A stretch of 64,000 nucleotides of DNA, from positions 1,488,001 through 1,552,000 of the forward strand of contig NW_026570231.1 in the NCBI RefSeq assembly GCF_019649055.1. The letters are read 5' to 3'. The stretch is from Paramacrobiotus metropolitanus (lineage: Eukaryota; Tardigrada; Eutardigrada; Parachela; Macrobiotidae). Below are positions 32,476 to 42,161 of this stretch, in pieces. Every line of letters starts with the position of its first letter. Position 1 is the first letter of the stretch. Position numbers and translations under genes: made by a program. The notes under the pieces are model-generated. The model had not been told where the DNA came from. It saw only the letters and a program-made list of their open reading frames with translations, and ran no database searches.

Positions 32476-33666
32476 TTACTTAGCCTTAATAAAAATAGAT
32501 GGCACAAACGGATTCTGCGGAAACATGCCCTTGTTGTCGAGAATAGTGCTCGGAGGTGGCGTTGGTTGACCGTATTCTAACTCCATTGAGCGTGGTTCTT
32601 CTGCTTCTTGTGGGGCCATGTCCACTGCCGCTACGTTAGCAGTTTCGGCTGGAGCTTCTTCCTCTTGCTCGACGATTTTCAGCGGCTGACATTCTTCCGT
32701 ATCATCTGCATTAAGTACCGCCACTAACTCGTCGAAAGTCGCGTTGCCCATTGCGACTTCTGCAGCTGTCTTCTTTGGGATAATTGGAGGATGCTCGAAA
32801 TCTGGCATGGGCACATTTTCATCGTCTGAATACGTGATGAGCGAGTCGGCAAAGATCTGCATCTGGCGCTCGTTTTCACTATCGTCACCAGTCTCATCCT
32901 CTTTTTGAGCGTCTTTCTTTTCCATCGGTTTGGTAGTCATAGATAAAGGCTGGAGAATGCTAACAGCCTTCGGTTTCTCCGCTCTACTTCCGCTTTCACC
33001 ATTCATTTCGTCAAGTTTGCGCTTAACGGAGCCCATCAGATTGTTAAAACGAGTCCGGCGCTCTGCTTTACTGCGTTGAAGGCGCTCCCATTCCGTTTTA
33101 GTTTCTTCACTGGTTACAGAACTGGTGGAGTGATCCGTAGTGGAACCGCTATCCGTTTCCGTATCCAGCGGACCACTGCTGTCACTGCTTGATTCTCCAG
33201 TATTTCCACTATCCGATTCAGCTGCTCTTTCCGCGTCCGCTTTAATATCCGCTTGCTTTTCGGACAAATCTTTAAGAATACAAGCAAAACCAGGATGTAC
33301 ATAGATATACTGCCGTCGTAATTCCCAACATAATTCAGGCGGTAATTTGTCAGTCCATTTCGCAAAGTCGTAACGGTGTATAAGCTTTCCCGAATAAAAC
33401 AAGAACTTCGACAACCAAAGTCGTGAATAATACTCACCATCCTTGTCAATGCCAGGGTGATGGGCTTCAGTAATAGCTGCTTCATCAGATTCTTTAGCGA
33501 CAGCTAAATCCGGGAATTTCTGAATGACAGTATCAACAGATGACGGCTCGGATTCCGAGTCAACTCGTCCCAAACCCACAGCATTCAATACTGGTTGACG
33601 GCTGCGCAGGATCGGACGCTCTGGAACTCCTGTGCGTCGTGCAAAACCAGGGCGCATCGGACGCAC
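32476..33666 (-). CDS. Accessory ORF 396 aa, acidic, unrecognised
   Basis: Starts MRPMRPGFARRTGVPERP. A possible small folded domain lies at about 75-130 (YYSRLWLSKFLFYSGKLIHR, ELRRQYIYVHPGFACIL). A Ser/Asp/Thr-rich acidic region follows (SDSGNTGESSSDSSGPLDTE), then a basic helix with SVKRKLDEMNG (a plausible nuclear signal), then acidic, Pro-rich sequence to the end. The IYVHPGFACIL part faintly resembles YITIHPDTRIYIGELC of the 231-aa ORF at 41,087. It is the largest accessory protein. Just upstream (33,791-33,820) is a degenerate copy of the primer-site/LTR junction. Function unknown. Confidence 0.6.
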   Translation of the reverse strand: MRPMRPGFARRTGVPERPILRSRQPVLNAVGLGRVDSESEPSSVDTVIQKFPDLAVAKESDEAAITEAHHPGIDKDGEYYSRLWLSKFLFYSGKLIHRYDFAKWTDKLPPELCWELRRQYIYVHPGFACILKDLSEKQADIKADAERAAESDSGNTGESSSDSSGPLDTETDSGSTTDHSTSSVTSEETKTEWERLQRSKAERRTRFNNLMGSVKRKLDEMNGESGSRAEKPKAVSILQPLSMTTKPMEKKDAQKEDETGDDSENERQMQIFADSLITYSDDENVPMPDFEHPPIIPKKTAAEVAMGNATFDELVAVLNADDTEECQPLKIVEQEEEAPAETANVAAVDMAPQEAEEPRSMELEYGQPTPPPSTILDNKGMFPQNPFVPSIFIKAK

Positions 33667-33922
33667 TGCTGGCTGCGGTTTAACTATGGAATAGCATATT
33701 GCACATTTTAAAACGGTGTTTATCAGTGTGCCAAGTGCGAAAATTAAGGACAGAAAAGCTATCTGAATTTCAGCAGAATATCAAAATTTATAACCATCGC
33801 GGGCTGCCATGTCGTGAGAAGTTGTAATAAAATATAAAATTAACAGCATTCGTAAATCTACAAGTTTAGACGATAGAATAACCTTTATTTAAAAACTGCG
33901 AAAATTTTAACGTAATATTTGA

Positions 33923-34477
33923 CTAATTTTGTCTGTCGACAGACACACTTGCAGTACCTGCATCATCTTCTTCCTCCGATTCACAGCTCGTTTCCGACAG
34001 GCTAAAGGCACCAACCAAGCGAATGCGAGGATTCACCTTCCCCGGCGGGGTGCTGCTGTTCGAAGATGAAGACCACGGCTGGGCATTACGCCAGTGCGTC
34101 TGTTCCGGTGTTTCATTGAAAATTCCGCGGCGCGCATTACCACGAACCAAGGCACTCCGTTCAGCAGTATCGGCCGATGATGGCTGGTTATCTGCCGCAT
34201 TCGCTGCTGCATTCTGTGGGCCAAAAGATGATCCGCCAGCATGCGATCTGGTCACTCTGCCCGCTGACAAATCCGCTGAAGTTCCCGGGCGATATCCAAA
34301 GGGATGATCACCATTGCGTACATGGATACCCTGCGCCCGCTGTTGTCTGGTTGGAATAAACGGCGGCGTAGTAGGGGGCTCTTCTGGAATCTCAGGAGAT
34401 GCTTGTCGCGACATAATTAATTTGAGGGATGGGGGCAAACAACCCATAAAATCAAAACTTAAATTGCCAGCACACAA
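33923..34477 (-). CDS. Accessory ORF 184 aa, disordered
   Basis: The open frame begins MCAGNLSFDFMGCLPPS; a start at an internal Met (MSRQASPEIPEEPP, about 34,414) is as likely. It is rich in Pro, Ser, Ala, Asn and Gly with an acidic Ser tail (SETSCESEEEDDAGTASV), so it is probably disordered. It shares its upstream region with the divergent plus-strand ORF at 35,022. A minus-strand AATAAA signal follows near 33,882. No family was recognised. Confidence 0.55.
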   Translation of the reverse strand: MCAGNLSFDFMGCLPPSLKLIMSRQASPEIPEEPPTTPPFIPTRQQRAQGIHVRNGDHPFGYRPGTSADLSAGRVTRSHAGGSSFGPQNAAANAADNQPSSADTAERSALVRGNARRGIFNETPEQTHWRNAQPWSSSSNSSTPPGKVNPRIRLVGAFSLSETSCESEEEDDAGTASVSVDRQN

Positions 34478-35021
34478 TTATGCTTATGGTGCTTGGTACT
34501 GGCGCAATGAGGAACTCAGAAGAAATTTGAAGTTCTGAATTTCCTACCGGCGTGCTCTTAAATACTGAACTGATTAGATTGAACTGCACTGCCACCAATA
34601 GGCGGTTGTCTGACAACAGACACACATTTCCGGTTACTTAAATCCACTTATTATTAGTTTCTGGGACTTCTTCCCGGTAGTTTTTATGGATGAAAAAGTT
34701 CCTTTTGAAGAAATTTAATAAATTTTTGCCATTTGAAGGATAGGAATTACAAATTGAGAGTTTTCCGGGCCAATTAAAGGCGGGTACTCTACAAGGCGTA
34801 CACAGGCTGGGATACATTCAGTATCTCACTGTAGCTTGTCTGCCTGTGCGGTTGACACGCGACAGCTTACCGAACGGAAAATGTTGCGGAATTCGAAATT
34901 TTAAAACAGGTTCTTCGAATTAATCTGTAGAATTTATCCGCTTGTGTTGTAGCTCTCTCTTTTTTCTTGTGCTATCTGTTTGTCGTGGTCTGTTGTTTCT
35001 GTAATCTTGTAATTTAAAACA
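34478..35021. promoter_or_regulatory. Divergent intergenic region (probable two-way promoter)
   Basis: Lies between a minus-strand and a plus-strand ORF. It contains the minus-strand TATA-like TATTTAAG at 34,557-34,564 about 80 bp before the 184-aa ORF, TTTCCGGTT at 34,627-34,635 and CTTCCCGGT near 34,672. Promoter use is inferred from layout. Confidence 0.4.
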
Positions 35022-35675
35022 ATGTACTGTTTAGACCATCCTGCGCGTGGCGATCAAATGGGTACTCGCCGCCTTCGTGGGGATATTGAGGCAATGCTAC
35101 GAAAACCACTGGAGTTCCAAGAAACTCCTAAGGCTCGACGTTATGATGCGTTAAAGGCCGCTGTACAAGTGCGCCTTCTGGATGCCTTCCTCAAGAACGA
35201 AATGGTCGATATAGTCAGGATGGAGGACTTCCTCAGTTCCTTACATGACGAGTTTATTCCTTCCCGTGTTAAACTGTATCTGGAGGAAGCGATTTCCACT
35301 GGCTTTCTGCTGAAGCAACTGAATTATGACGGCCGTTTCATCTTAAATGAAGCTGAGCGTCTACGGAGTCGACGCTCCTGTCTCACTGTGGATCAACCAT
35401 ACAAGCTACGGATGGCTATTACTGGTATTCTGTTAGAGGGTGGATACGGTCTGAATCGTCTGGAACTGCTTGTCTGGTTACGGACGACGTATGCCGTAAA
35501 GATCGAACATTTCGGTCTGGAGTTTCGACGAGCCGTATCGATGCTCATTCGTCAAGGACAGCTGCAGACTGCTAACGGGACTCTCTTCATTCATCCCTGC
35601 GTGGATGTAAAAATGAAGAGTATTGGAGTTGGAGGACTGTCCACTGAATTCGGCCGCACTCTAAGTAGGTCTTAA
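35022..35675 (+). CDS. Antisense accessory ORF 217 aa, winged-helix-like
   Basis: Starts MYCLDHPARGDQMGTRRL. Two helical, basic modules are visible: about 20-110 (AMLRKPLEFQETPKARRYDA onward) and about 128-195 (LRMAITGILLEGGYGLNRLE, IEHFGLEFRRAVSMLIRQGQ). The second has the helix-helix-helix-strand order and the 'RRAVSMLIRQGQL...FIHP' ending seen in winged-helix folds such as the linker-histone H15 domain; this is a weak resemblance. It is transcribed against the retroelement. A GT...AG pair (35,665 and 35,774-35,775) suggests it could be spliced to the ORF that follows. AATAAA at about 36,545 would serve both. Confidence 0.55.
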   Translation: MYCLDHPARGDQMGTRRLRGDIEAMLRKPLEFQETPKARRYDALKAAVQVRLLDAFLKNEMVDIVRMEDFLSSLHDEFIPSRVKLYLEEAISTGFLLKQLNYDGRFILNEAERLRSRRSCLTVDQPYKLRMAITGILLEGGYGLNRLELLVWLRTTYAVKIEHFGLEFRRAVSMLIRQGQLQTANGTLFIHPCVDVKMKSIGVGGLSTEFGRTLSRS

Positions 35676-35783
35676 AATTTTAATTTTAATTATTCAGTTC
35701 CACTATAATTTTGTTAAAGCATACTTTCAACACATTTCGCAACCAGTAATTAATTTGTTAATTTTCTTCTTGGAGATGTTGAT

Positions 35784-36215
35784 ATGAAACCGCACTCGAT
35801 CGATTGTCCTCTCGGATGCAAGGGTTTTGGTGATTTATCTGTTGCTGACATCTGGTCTACTGCAAAAGATGGTACCGGAATTTTGGGGAGTACTGCAGAT
35901 GATCAGGCGGGCAACTCTGGCCCTTCCGCGAGCTCTTCTTTCCCTGCTATGCCCGTAGCGCTGAGTTTCAAGTATTCTACGTCGGGTCGCAAATCTGCTA
36001 AAGTCCGACGGACTGCTCGCGCCCGTACTGAAGTATCTTCATTCAGTGAACTCGTAAAGAAGGACGCAATTGAAACTGGCAAAGTTTTGAATGCCATCGC
36101 GGATTCACTACGGACCAATCTGAAGCATGCTGGACAAAGCGTGAACAATCTGAAGCGTCGGATGAATGAAGAGCAGACCAGAAAAACCGCGAAATCTGCT
36201 AAATCCTTTCCGTAA
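35784..36215 (+). CDS. Antisense accessory ORF 143 aa, basic
   Basis: Begins MKPHSIDCPLGCKGFGDLSV and is strongly basic in the middle (GRKSAKVRRTARARTEVSSF) with a helical C-terminus (NNLKRRMNEEQTRKTAKSAK). It lies 108 bp after the 217-aa ORF on the same strand and may be its second exon, the frame being open from a TTTTCTTCTTGGAG acceptor-like site. Basic, linker-histone-tail-like composition would suit a DNA- or RNA-binding protein. Function unknown. Confidence 0.5.
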   Translation: MKPHSIDCPLGCKGFGDLSVADIWSTAKDGTGILGSTADDQAGNSGPSASSSFPAMPVALSFKYSTSGRKSAKVRRTARARTEVSSFSELVKKDAIETGKVLNAIADSLRTNLKHAGQSVNNLKRRMNEEQTRKTAKSAKSFP

Positions 36216-36539
36216 TCGTCCGCTCTGTTTTCCGATTAATACTGCATTTGCTGGTTGTTTTGAATTAACCGTACAGAATGTTCATTATTCCTAGTGTTCT
36301 CACAATTCTGACTTTATTTACTTGTACTCATACAGATAATTTTAACGCCGATAACCGTTATCAATTTATGTACTCTCGATAATTCTGCATTACGGCCGAT
36401 GTATTTCCCTGATGAAATGTGATATTAATTTAGCCGTAATTTCCACTGAGTATTCTTCCATGTTTTATTCCGTATAATTTACCACACTGCTTCCGGAATT
36501 TATTATTCAGATTAAAAATTAATTCATCAGCACAAAAAC
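36216..36539. other. Noncoding spacer
   Basis: AT-rich; no gene. It leads into the AATAAA at about 36,545 and the tRNA-like array. Confidence 0.4.
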
Positions 36540-37460
36540 CCAAAAATAAAGTTTTCTACTCAAATTTCAGCACTTTATTTGCAAAATTTCTATCCGCATA
36601 TGGGTTAGATCCTGCGACCTGGGCATGGCTGGTAAAATCTACTACGACTGGGCCACTACGGCATTCGTATTTTTTAACACTTTCAAAATTCACCGTAACT
36701 GTCAATTTAAATATTCAAACCATAAAAACGATAAGAGGAAAAAGATGTTTTACAAAATTCTTGCCAGCCCTGTGTTTCGAACTAGGGACTCTGGGATCCG
36801 ACAAATGGTTACATATACCCTTTGCCACTACGGCATTTCATATTTTAGGCTGTTAGTTTTATCGCCGTAATGATCACCTTAATATTTCCAATTTAGAATT
36901 TCGTAAAAAGGAAGTACTATTTACAAAATGCTTTTCTTCACTGGGTGTTGAACCTGAGGACCACAGATTAACTTGTGTTTAGCGTGTACACTGGGCCATT
37001 TCGCATCTCCATATTTTAAGGTGCACAACACCATCCCCGTAAATATAGTTATTATTAGCGTATATAAAAACGCGCAAAAATAAGTTTTTATTCCCAAAAT
37101 ATTCTACTTCAGTGGGATTCGAACTGTAGACATACCGCAAGCTGGTCGTCATTACTACAGCTGAACTACCGTGTATTTTGTAATTCTTACTGATCAATCT
37201 GACCATCGTACAGGCGCCAAGTCGTGTAGAGTGTAAGGTTATATCGCCATTTCGTTTTAGATATCGTAATAGATTTATTAAATTGAATTCATAAATGCCG
37301 AAATTATATCCCGCTGTGTCGCGACAGAAAAGTGGACAAAAACTAATTTTTCTTCCCAAAATTTCTTCCTTTACTGGTATTCGAACTATGGATGTCCAGA
37401 CGAACCAGTGGATTGATTACCATTCGACTACACAGTCATAATGATTTTTATTTATAATTT
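36540..37460 (-). repeat. Tandem array of five tRNA-like units
   Basis: Five minus-strand units, with B-box-like words near 36,601, 36,776, 36,948, 37,117 and 37,379 (for example AGTTCGAATCCC, GGTTCAACACCC, AGTTCGAATACC) and A-box-like words about 40 bp 5' of each (TAGTGGCCCAGTCG, TAGTGGCAAAGGG, TGGCCCAGTG, TAGTTCAGCTG, TAGTCGAATGG). The first four are spaced 169-175 bp, and the fifth 262 bp away. Each is followed by similar AAAAT-rich DNA. Units 1 and 2 have partial acceptor pairing; none folds as a perfect tRNA. They could be an amplified SINE head or Pol III units carried by the retroelement. Confidence 0.6.
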
Positions 37461-37900
37461 TAACAATTGAATAGCCATATGTTAACTGTGTGTATTTTAT
37501 AGCGCCTCTGCGGAATTGGTATACTACTCACATGGCAGTCAGATTTTATTTTCGTAACTCTCTTCGCTGGGAGTTTACATGTTAGTACGTCCTAATATTT
37601 ACTACAATCAACCAGCTGACGACTGGGTAAATTTTAATACCTTCGCACGTCATCCAATACTCTGATATATTCTAATAAAAGCGCAATCACCATATTAATA
37701 TAGTCCATCTGAATAAAATTCGAATAAAATTTGTACACGGGGCAACAACTGAATACGAGCACCCAGAATGCTCCTTTCTCGGAACCAAGGAAATAAACAT
37801 GACTTATTAATTATCAAAAGTTAAAGACTCGTAAACACAAGAATGCTATAGAATAATATACAATGAAATTCATCCAGGAGGACATTCGCGAGTCCTTTAG
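37461..37900. other. Noncoding spacer
   Basis: AT-rich; no gene recognised. The stretch at 37,500-37,560 vaguely resembles another tRNA-like unit but lacks a convincing B box. Confidence 0.35.
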
Positions 37901-38635
37901 TCAGAACCAAACCCGCGGATAGGCATATTCGCAATACGGACCACGTCCACACAGGATCTTATCGTAGTGTTCCTGTTGCTGACGTCGCCACATACGCATG
38001 AATTTGTCGTAGGTGAGCTGCTGAATCTGCTCCTGAGTCATGCGACTGGTGTACTTGACATGCCAGTCCGGGAGAGGAAGATCCTTCGGTTTCGGTTTGG
38101 CGGAGGTATAGTAATTTCCGCCACGCTGTTCGGCCAATCGCAAACGTAATTGTTCCGCTGCCCATCTCTGTCGTTCTGGCTGGCGAGGCTTGTCTTCATC
38201 CGGTTCCTCGTCACGTTTGCGGAACTCTTCTTCTTCCAGCAAATGCTGTTGAAGAATCAAGACGCGCTTCGGCACTGCGCCAACAATGCTGACGGGGAAC
38301 CTGATAGGCACTGGCATACTGTTTGATACTGTCTCGCTGCCACTTGCCTCCAGATCCTCTGGTAAGGATTGTTCTTCTTGCCCGGTGACTTCTTCATCAT
38401 CAAACTGAAGAAGGTCTCCCACATCTGATTCCTGCATAGGAACTGAAGACGAAGAGTCATAAGGTTCCTTCCAACAAGACTCTGCATACAGTTCCGGAGC
38501 TTCACGAATCTTTCGCAGATCCGGTTCACGAAGTATCTTCTGCATCGCCAGCGGTTTGATCGTCTCTGGCATCTTCTCGTCTTTTGCTAGAACTCGAGGC
38601 ATCTTAACTTGAGAAAGAATCGAGACTGTATTCAA
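37901..38635 (-). CDS. Accessory ORF 244 aa, unrecognised
   Basis: The frame opens MNTVSILSQVKMPRVLAKDE; the second Met (MPRVLAKDEKMPE) is also a good start. An acidic middle (DVGDLLQFDDEEVTGQEEQS) is followed by a charged helix (LLEEEEFRKRDEEPDEDKPR) and a C-terminal part rich in aromatic and Gln residues (MTQEQIQQLTYDKFMRMWRR) ending CGRGPYCEYAYPRVWF. The conserved-looking C-terminus may be the folded part. GCGGAAGT lies upstream at about 38,750. No family recognised. Confidence 0.6.
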   Translation of the reverse strand: MNTVSILSQVKMPRVLAKDEKMPETIKPLAMQKILREPDLRKIREAPELYAESCWKEPYDSSSSVPMQESDVGDLLQFDDEEVTGQEEQSLPEDLEASGSETVSNSMPVPIRFPVSIVGAVPKRVLILQQHLLEEEEFRKRDEEPDEDKPRQPERQRWAAEQLRLRLAEQRGGNYYTSAKPKPKDLPLPDWHVKYTSRMTQEQIQQLTYDKFMRMWRRQQQEHYDKILCGRGPYCEYAYPRVWF

Positions 38636-39678
38636 TAAACCAAAAATTTCTTCGTTAAAACGCCGATTTCAAAAGTTTGTGAGGTTTCGCGCTTGCATTT
38701 GTAACCCGCAATCACCAGCACTATTAACATACGAGCATGTGACGTAAGCGGAAGTAAACACAAACCCTCGCTACGTTACGTTCCAGTCATGACTTCCACT
38801 ATTTTCTGTTCCTCATTCTGCAATCTCTCCTTCCTTTTTATTAAAAATAAGTTTTGGCCATCTCATGTGTTAATTTGATGTGACCGAATAGCTTTTCTTT
38901 ATTGGAATTAAGATATCAATATTTACATGCTGGGGCTGTTAAATTTACTGATATCCCCTTAGCTAGGCTTCGGCTCACTAGTATACTGTATCCACCGGAA
39001 GTCCTTAACGGAAGCTTCCCCTTCCCGCGCTGCAGAGCTGTTGTGTTTCGAAAGCGTTTTGAAATTAAAAGGAGACTTTTAAGCTCCTACTGGAACACTT
39101 CCCAAGGGGCAATTGTTGGTTTGCAGCCCGCAATATACACTCCTGTGCCTACATCTTACTACTGCTAATTACTGTTAAGTATAGTGCTCGGAGGTGTTCC
39201 TGTTTTCGAAATTCAATACGTTTTCATATCGGGAGTCATTTATACGCTTCCTTATGCTGTACTGCGATTTTACAACGTGTGCGCAAAACGATCCTATGTT
39301 CCCGTTGTTTCGGACTGAATACATCCCACTGGGATATGTTCAGAACATTACCGGAAATTGACAACCGCTACGGTGCTGCAGTGTTTATGCGGATTGCAGT
39401 CTGCTGCACACTTAGCATTGTACTTACGACAGAGGGAAATTAAATATTTAGTTCCGATATACGGCCGTCAAATTACACTGTAAATATTAATTTAATTCAA
39501 GCTTCGAAATTCCAATTCTCGTGACAATTCACGCACATTTTTGGCCCAAAAACTCATTAAAATAACTGAAGATCACACATTATCACAATCGAATCATCAA
39601 TATATTTAAACAAGTAAAATTAAGGTTTACAATTCCCCGGGTTTAAAGATTCAAAACTTATAATTGTATAATGGAAAT
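38636..39678. other. Noncoding spacer
   Basis: One kilobase without a recognised gene. ETS-type words near 38,750 and 38,997; otherwise featureless. Confidence 0.4.
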
Positions 39679-40614
39679 TTAGCGTGGAACGCCCGCTAAA
39701 CGAATATACTGCTGTGTCAGCCAACGGAGTTGTTTTCGATCTTGTTTCTCCCGCGGCTGTCTCAAAATAGCTGCTACCGCTGCGTCCACTTCCTCAGCAT
39801 TTCTGTATTGGCTGACTGGACGGGCGTGAAGCTTCTTGACTTTCTTCGGCTTCGGCGGCGGAGGTGGCGGAGGGATTATCAGTGTAACTGGAGCTGGTGG
39901 CTCCTCCTGTCTATCCTCCGTCTGTTCGGTTTCCTGTGCCTTCTTCGGGCATTTCCGATAAGCCATGCGCACAGCTGCTTTTCTAGCTGCCCAACGGAGA
40001 TGCGCACGCCAATACTGAACGCTGGCGGCGGCTTTGGCCATCTGTTGAGCCACTACTTCCGGTGAGGGCCCGTCACAAGCGACTTCTTCCGCTTCTTGTT
40101 TCTCCTTCTCCTGTTTGGGGTATTCGGCCAGTTGAGTTTCCAGGTGCTCGAGTTTGCGCTTCAGTACCATGCGGGTCCGATCATCCGCGAATAGATCTGC
40201 ACCACGCTGCATTGTGTCCAGCGTCTGCACGGCTCGAGCATAATCTTCTGCCTCCTCCTTGGAGTACCACTTGCCCGCAGCAACCAAATCGCGCTGTGTC
40301 TGCTGCAGATTTGCGCGCGCCTCCAACATCCGAAACGCGAAACTACAGAAGTGATCCGAGTCCACTTCCGGTGTTTTCAACAGATAATTCTGAGTGAGGA
40401 GAGATTTCTCCTCGTCGCTGGATCCCAGGTCTTGTTCTCTGGCTTTATCCAGCATTTTCCGAAGCCAAATCTCGCTGGGGTTTTCTCGTTCAATCGGAGT
40501 TACTTCCGATTGAAGCCAATCTTGAAAACTCCACTGCTCTGTGTGCTCTGACTCTGTATCCCAAGCTTCGTCAAGAATAGGGACTGTTTCCAGATCGAAA
40601 TACGCCATATTCAT
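39679..40614 (-). CDS. Accessory ORF 311 aa, unrecognised
   Basis: Starts MNMAYFDLETVPILDEAWDT. An acidic N-terminus (EHTEQWSFQDWLQSEVTP) is followed by a long helical part (about 85-230; RMLEARANLQQTQRDLVAAG, QMAKAAASVQYWRAHLRWAA), a polyproline run (IIPPPPPPPKPKKVKKLHAR) and a final basic helix pair (AAVAAILRQPREKQDRKQLR). The polyproline run beside KPKKVKK could bind SH3/WW-type or nuclear-import partners. TTTCCGGTT lies at 40,869-40,877 upstream. No family recognised. Confidence 0.6.
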   Translation of the reverse strand: MNMAYFDLETVPILDEAWDTESEHTEQWSFQDWLQSEVTPIERENPSEIWLRKMLDKAREQDLGSSDEEKSLLTQNYLLKTPEVDSDHFCSFAFRMLEARANLQQTQRDLVAAGKWYSKEEAEDYARAVQTLDTMQRGADLFADDRTRMVLKRKLEHLETQLAEYPKQEKEKQEAEEVACDGPSPEVVAQQMAKAAASVQYWRAHLRWAARKAAVRMAYRKCPKKAQETEQTEDRQEEPPAPVTLIIPPPPPPPKPKKVKKLHARPVSQYRNAEEVDAAVAAILRQPREKQDRKQLRWLTQQYIRLAGVPR

Positions 40615-41086
40615 ACTTTAAAATTATTTAAACTGGTAAGAGTTAATGGAAATTCGGAGAATTCTCAGATTTAACATTATACACCGAGCTTTAGCTGTTT
40701 GAGACTGAAACATGCGCGATACAACGTGTTTCGGTTTCTGCCTGCCCCAAGCAGTCACTACTAAGGGTGGTTGGCCAGATGCCAGTTTGTTGTGGTTTCG
40801 TCGTTTCGCCCTTACGGTATTTCGAATTTTTCATTTTAAATTCTTTTTATTTCGACTTAATTCGAACGTTTCCGGTTACCATTCCAATTTATTTATCAAA
40901 ACATCAATTATAAATCTTCTACGGAGAATTGTATCGATATCGGATAAAACGTAAGTACAAAGATCATAAAGAATCAGTAACGTGTACAGCGTACCGTTAA
41001 AAACTAAACATGAATTTGCACTAAGTTGACTACTCATTTGTCACGGGTTTTCCATTCCGTTCATTTGCCCATCTGGTGGACTCCTC
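40615..41086. other. Spacer with ETS-type word
   Basis: No gene. Contains TTTCCGGTTAC at 40,869-40,879, shared with the region upstream of the 184-aa ORF. The stretch near 40,700-40,830 faintly resembles a decayed tRNA-like unit. Confidence 0.35.
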
Positions 41087-41782
41087 TCAGTCCGAGTCAT
41101 ATCCTCGTTTTGTGCCACGCTGCTTCTGATCCTGCAAGATAGCGGCATCCTGAAGTGGGAATTCATCCCTTGGCTGGGTTGCTTGATTGTCGACACGAGC
41201 CAGCATTTGCTCGTAAGTTTCTGTCGCACCATTATCTCCCAATTCTCCTGCGTCCAATCCGACTGCAGAGATCGTGAAAACCGGATATTTCACGATATTA
41301 ATGTTGTGATTTCGGCGTAATTCATAGGCCAAATGTCCAATCTCCCGCGCGTTCTTTGGATCGGTGCACAGAAAACGCCAAATGCGGTTGTCAGCTGGAT
41401 GTTCGAAATTCAGCGTAGCCAAGTATTCGTTGAATTTCCTGACGGACATCACGCATCCAGCCTGGATGCATAGTTCTCCAATGTAAATGCGAGTATCTGG
41501 ATGAATCGTAATGTATTCATCCTTGGTTCCTTCGTTCATGATTTTATGTGGCTTTAGGTAGTTGCCAACACCACGAGCAAAATCCTTATCCGTCGGAGGC
41601 AATTCATATTCGTCCTCCTCAGTTTCCTGTCCGCTATCCGACTCAGATACAGAGCTGGGCGATTCTTCCTCCAGCATTTCGTCACCATCAGTTTCCGATT
41701 CAGTGTCCAACTGAATTTCAGGCCAATTTCCTGCCATTTGACTGCCATCAGCCGGAGCTTCTTGATCCTTACGAGGATTCAT
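41087..41782 (-). CDS. Accessory ORF 231 aa, unrecognised
   Basis: Starts MNPRKDQEAPADGSQMAGNW. The first 65 residues are very acidic (SESDSGQETEEDEYELPP). A probable folded domain spans about 70-190 (YITIHPDTRIYIGELCIQAG, FNEYLATLNFEHPADNRIWR, EIGHLAYELRRNHNINIVKY). It ends in a charged tail (GTKRGYDSD). It is the first accessory gene after pol, about 0.4 kb away. No zinc or enzyme motif was found. The acidic tail plus small domain layout is common in viral regulatory proteins, but the function is unknown. Confidence 0.6.
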   Translation of the reverse strand: MNPRKDQEAPADGSQMAGNWPEIQLDTESETDGDEMLEEESPSSVSESDSGQETEEDEYELPPTDKDFARGVGNYLKPHKIMNEGTKDEYITIHPDTRIYIGELCIQAGCVMSVRKFNEYLATLNFEHPADNRIWRFLCTDPKNAREIGHLAYELRRNHNINIVKYPVFTISAVGLDAGELGDNGATETYEQMLARVDNQATQPRDEFPLQDAAILQDQKQRGTKRGYDSD

Positions 41783-42161
41783 CGCGTTTTCAGGTAAATA
41801 TTATTGGATAGCTTTAAAAGTGAAAGGGAGAACTATTCACTCGTAACTAATTTTAAACTGCCTTTTCACGCCTTTCTCGACTGACTGGTTGAAAATCTTA
41901 CTGTGTAATTTTCAACCCGGATGCTGTATTTTCAATAAGTTAACAAGCAGGATTATATTAGCTTCGGCTCTACTGTCCAATGCCCATTTGTACGATTTTG
42001 TACGTACTTTTATCGTTTTCGAATACACTATAATCACCATGCGCCCGCAACGCATTAATTAATCTAGTATATACAGGTAAAACGCTGAAACTTAACTGAA
42101 ATTAAAAGATGAAATCATGTACAATATTTACACAGGTACCGTGTACCTAATCAACTTGATT
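41783..42161. other. Spacer between pol and accessory genes
   Basis: No gene. A TTTTAAAG TATA-like word on the minus strand at about 41,812-41,819 precedes the 231-aa ORF by about 30 bp. Confidence 0.4.

Noticed and set aside
36540-37460. Functional tRNA genes
   Set aside because: None of the units has a full cloverleaf with a proper anticodon arm, and no T-run terminator follows at the right distance.
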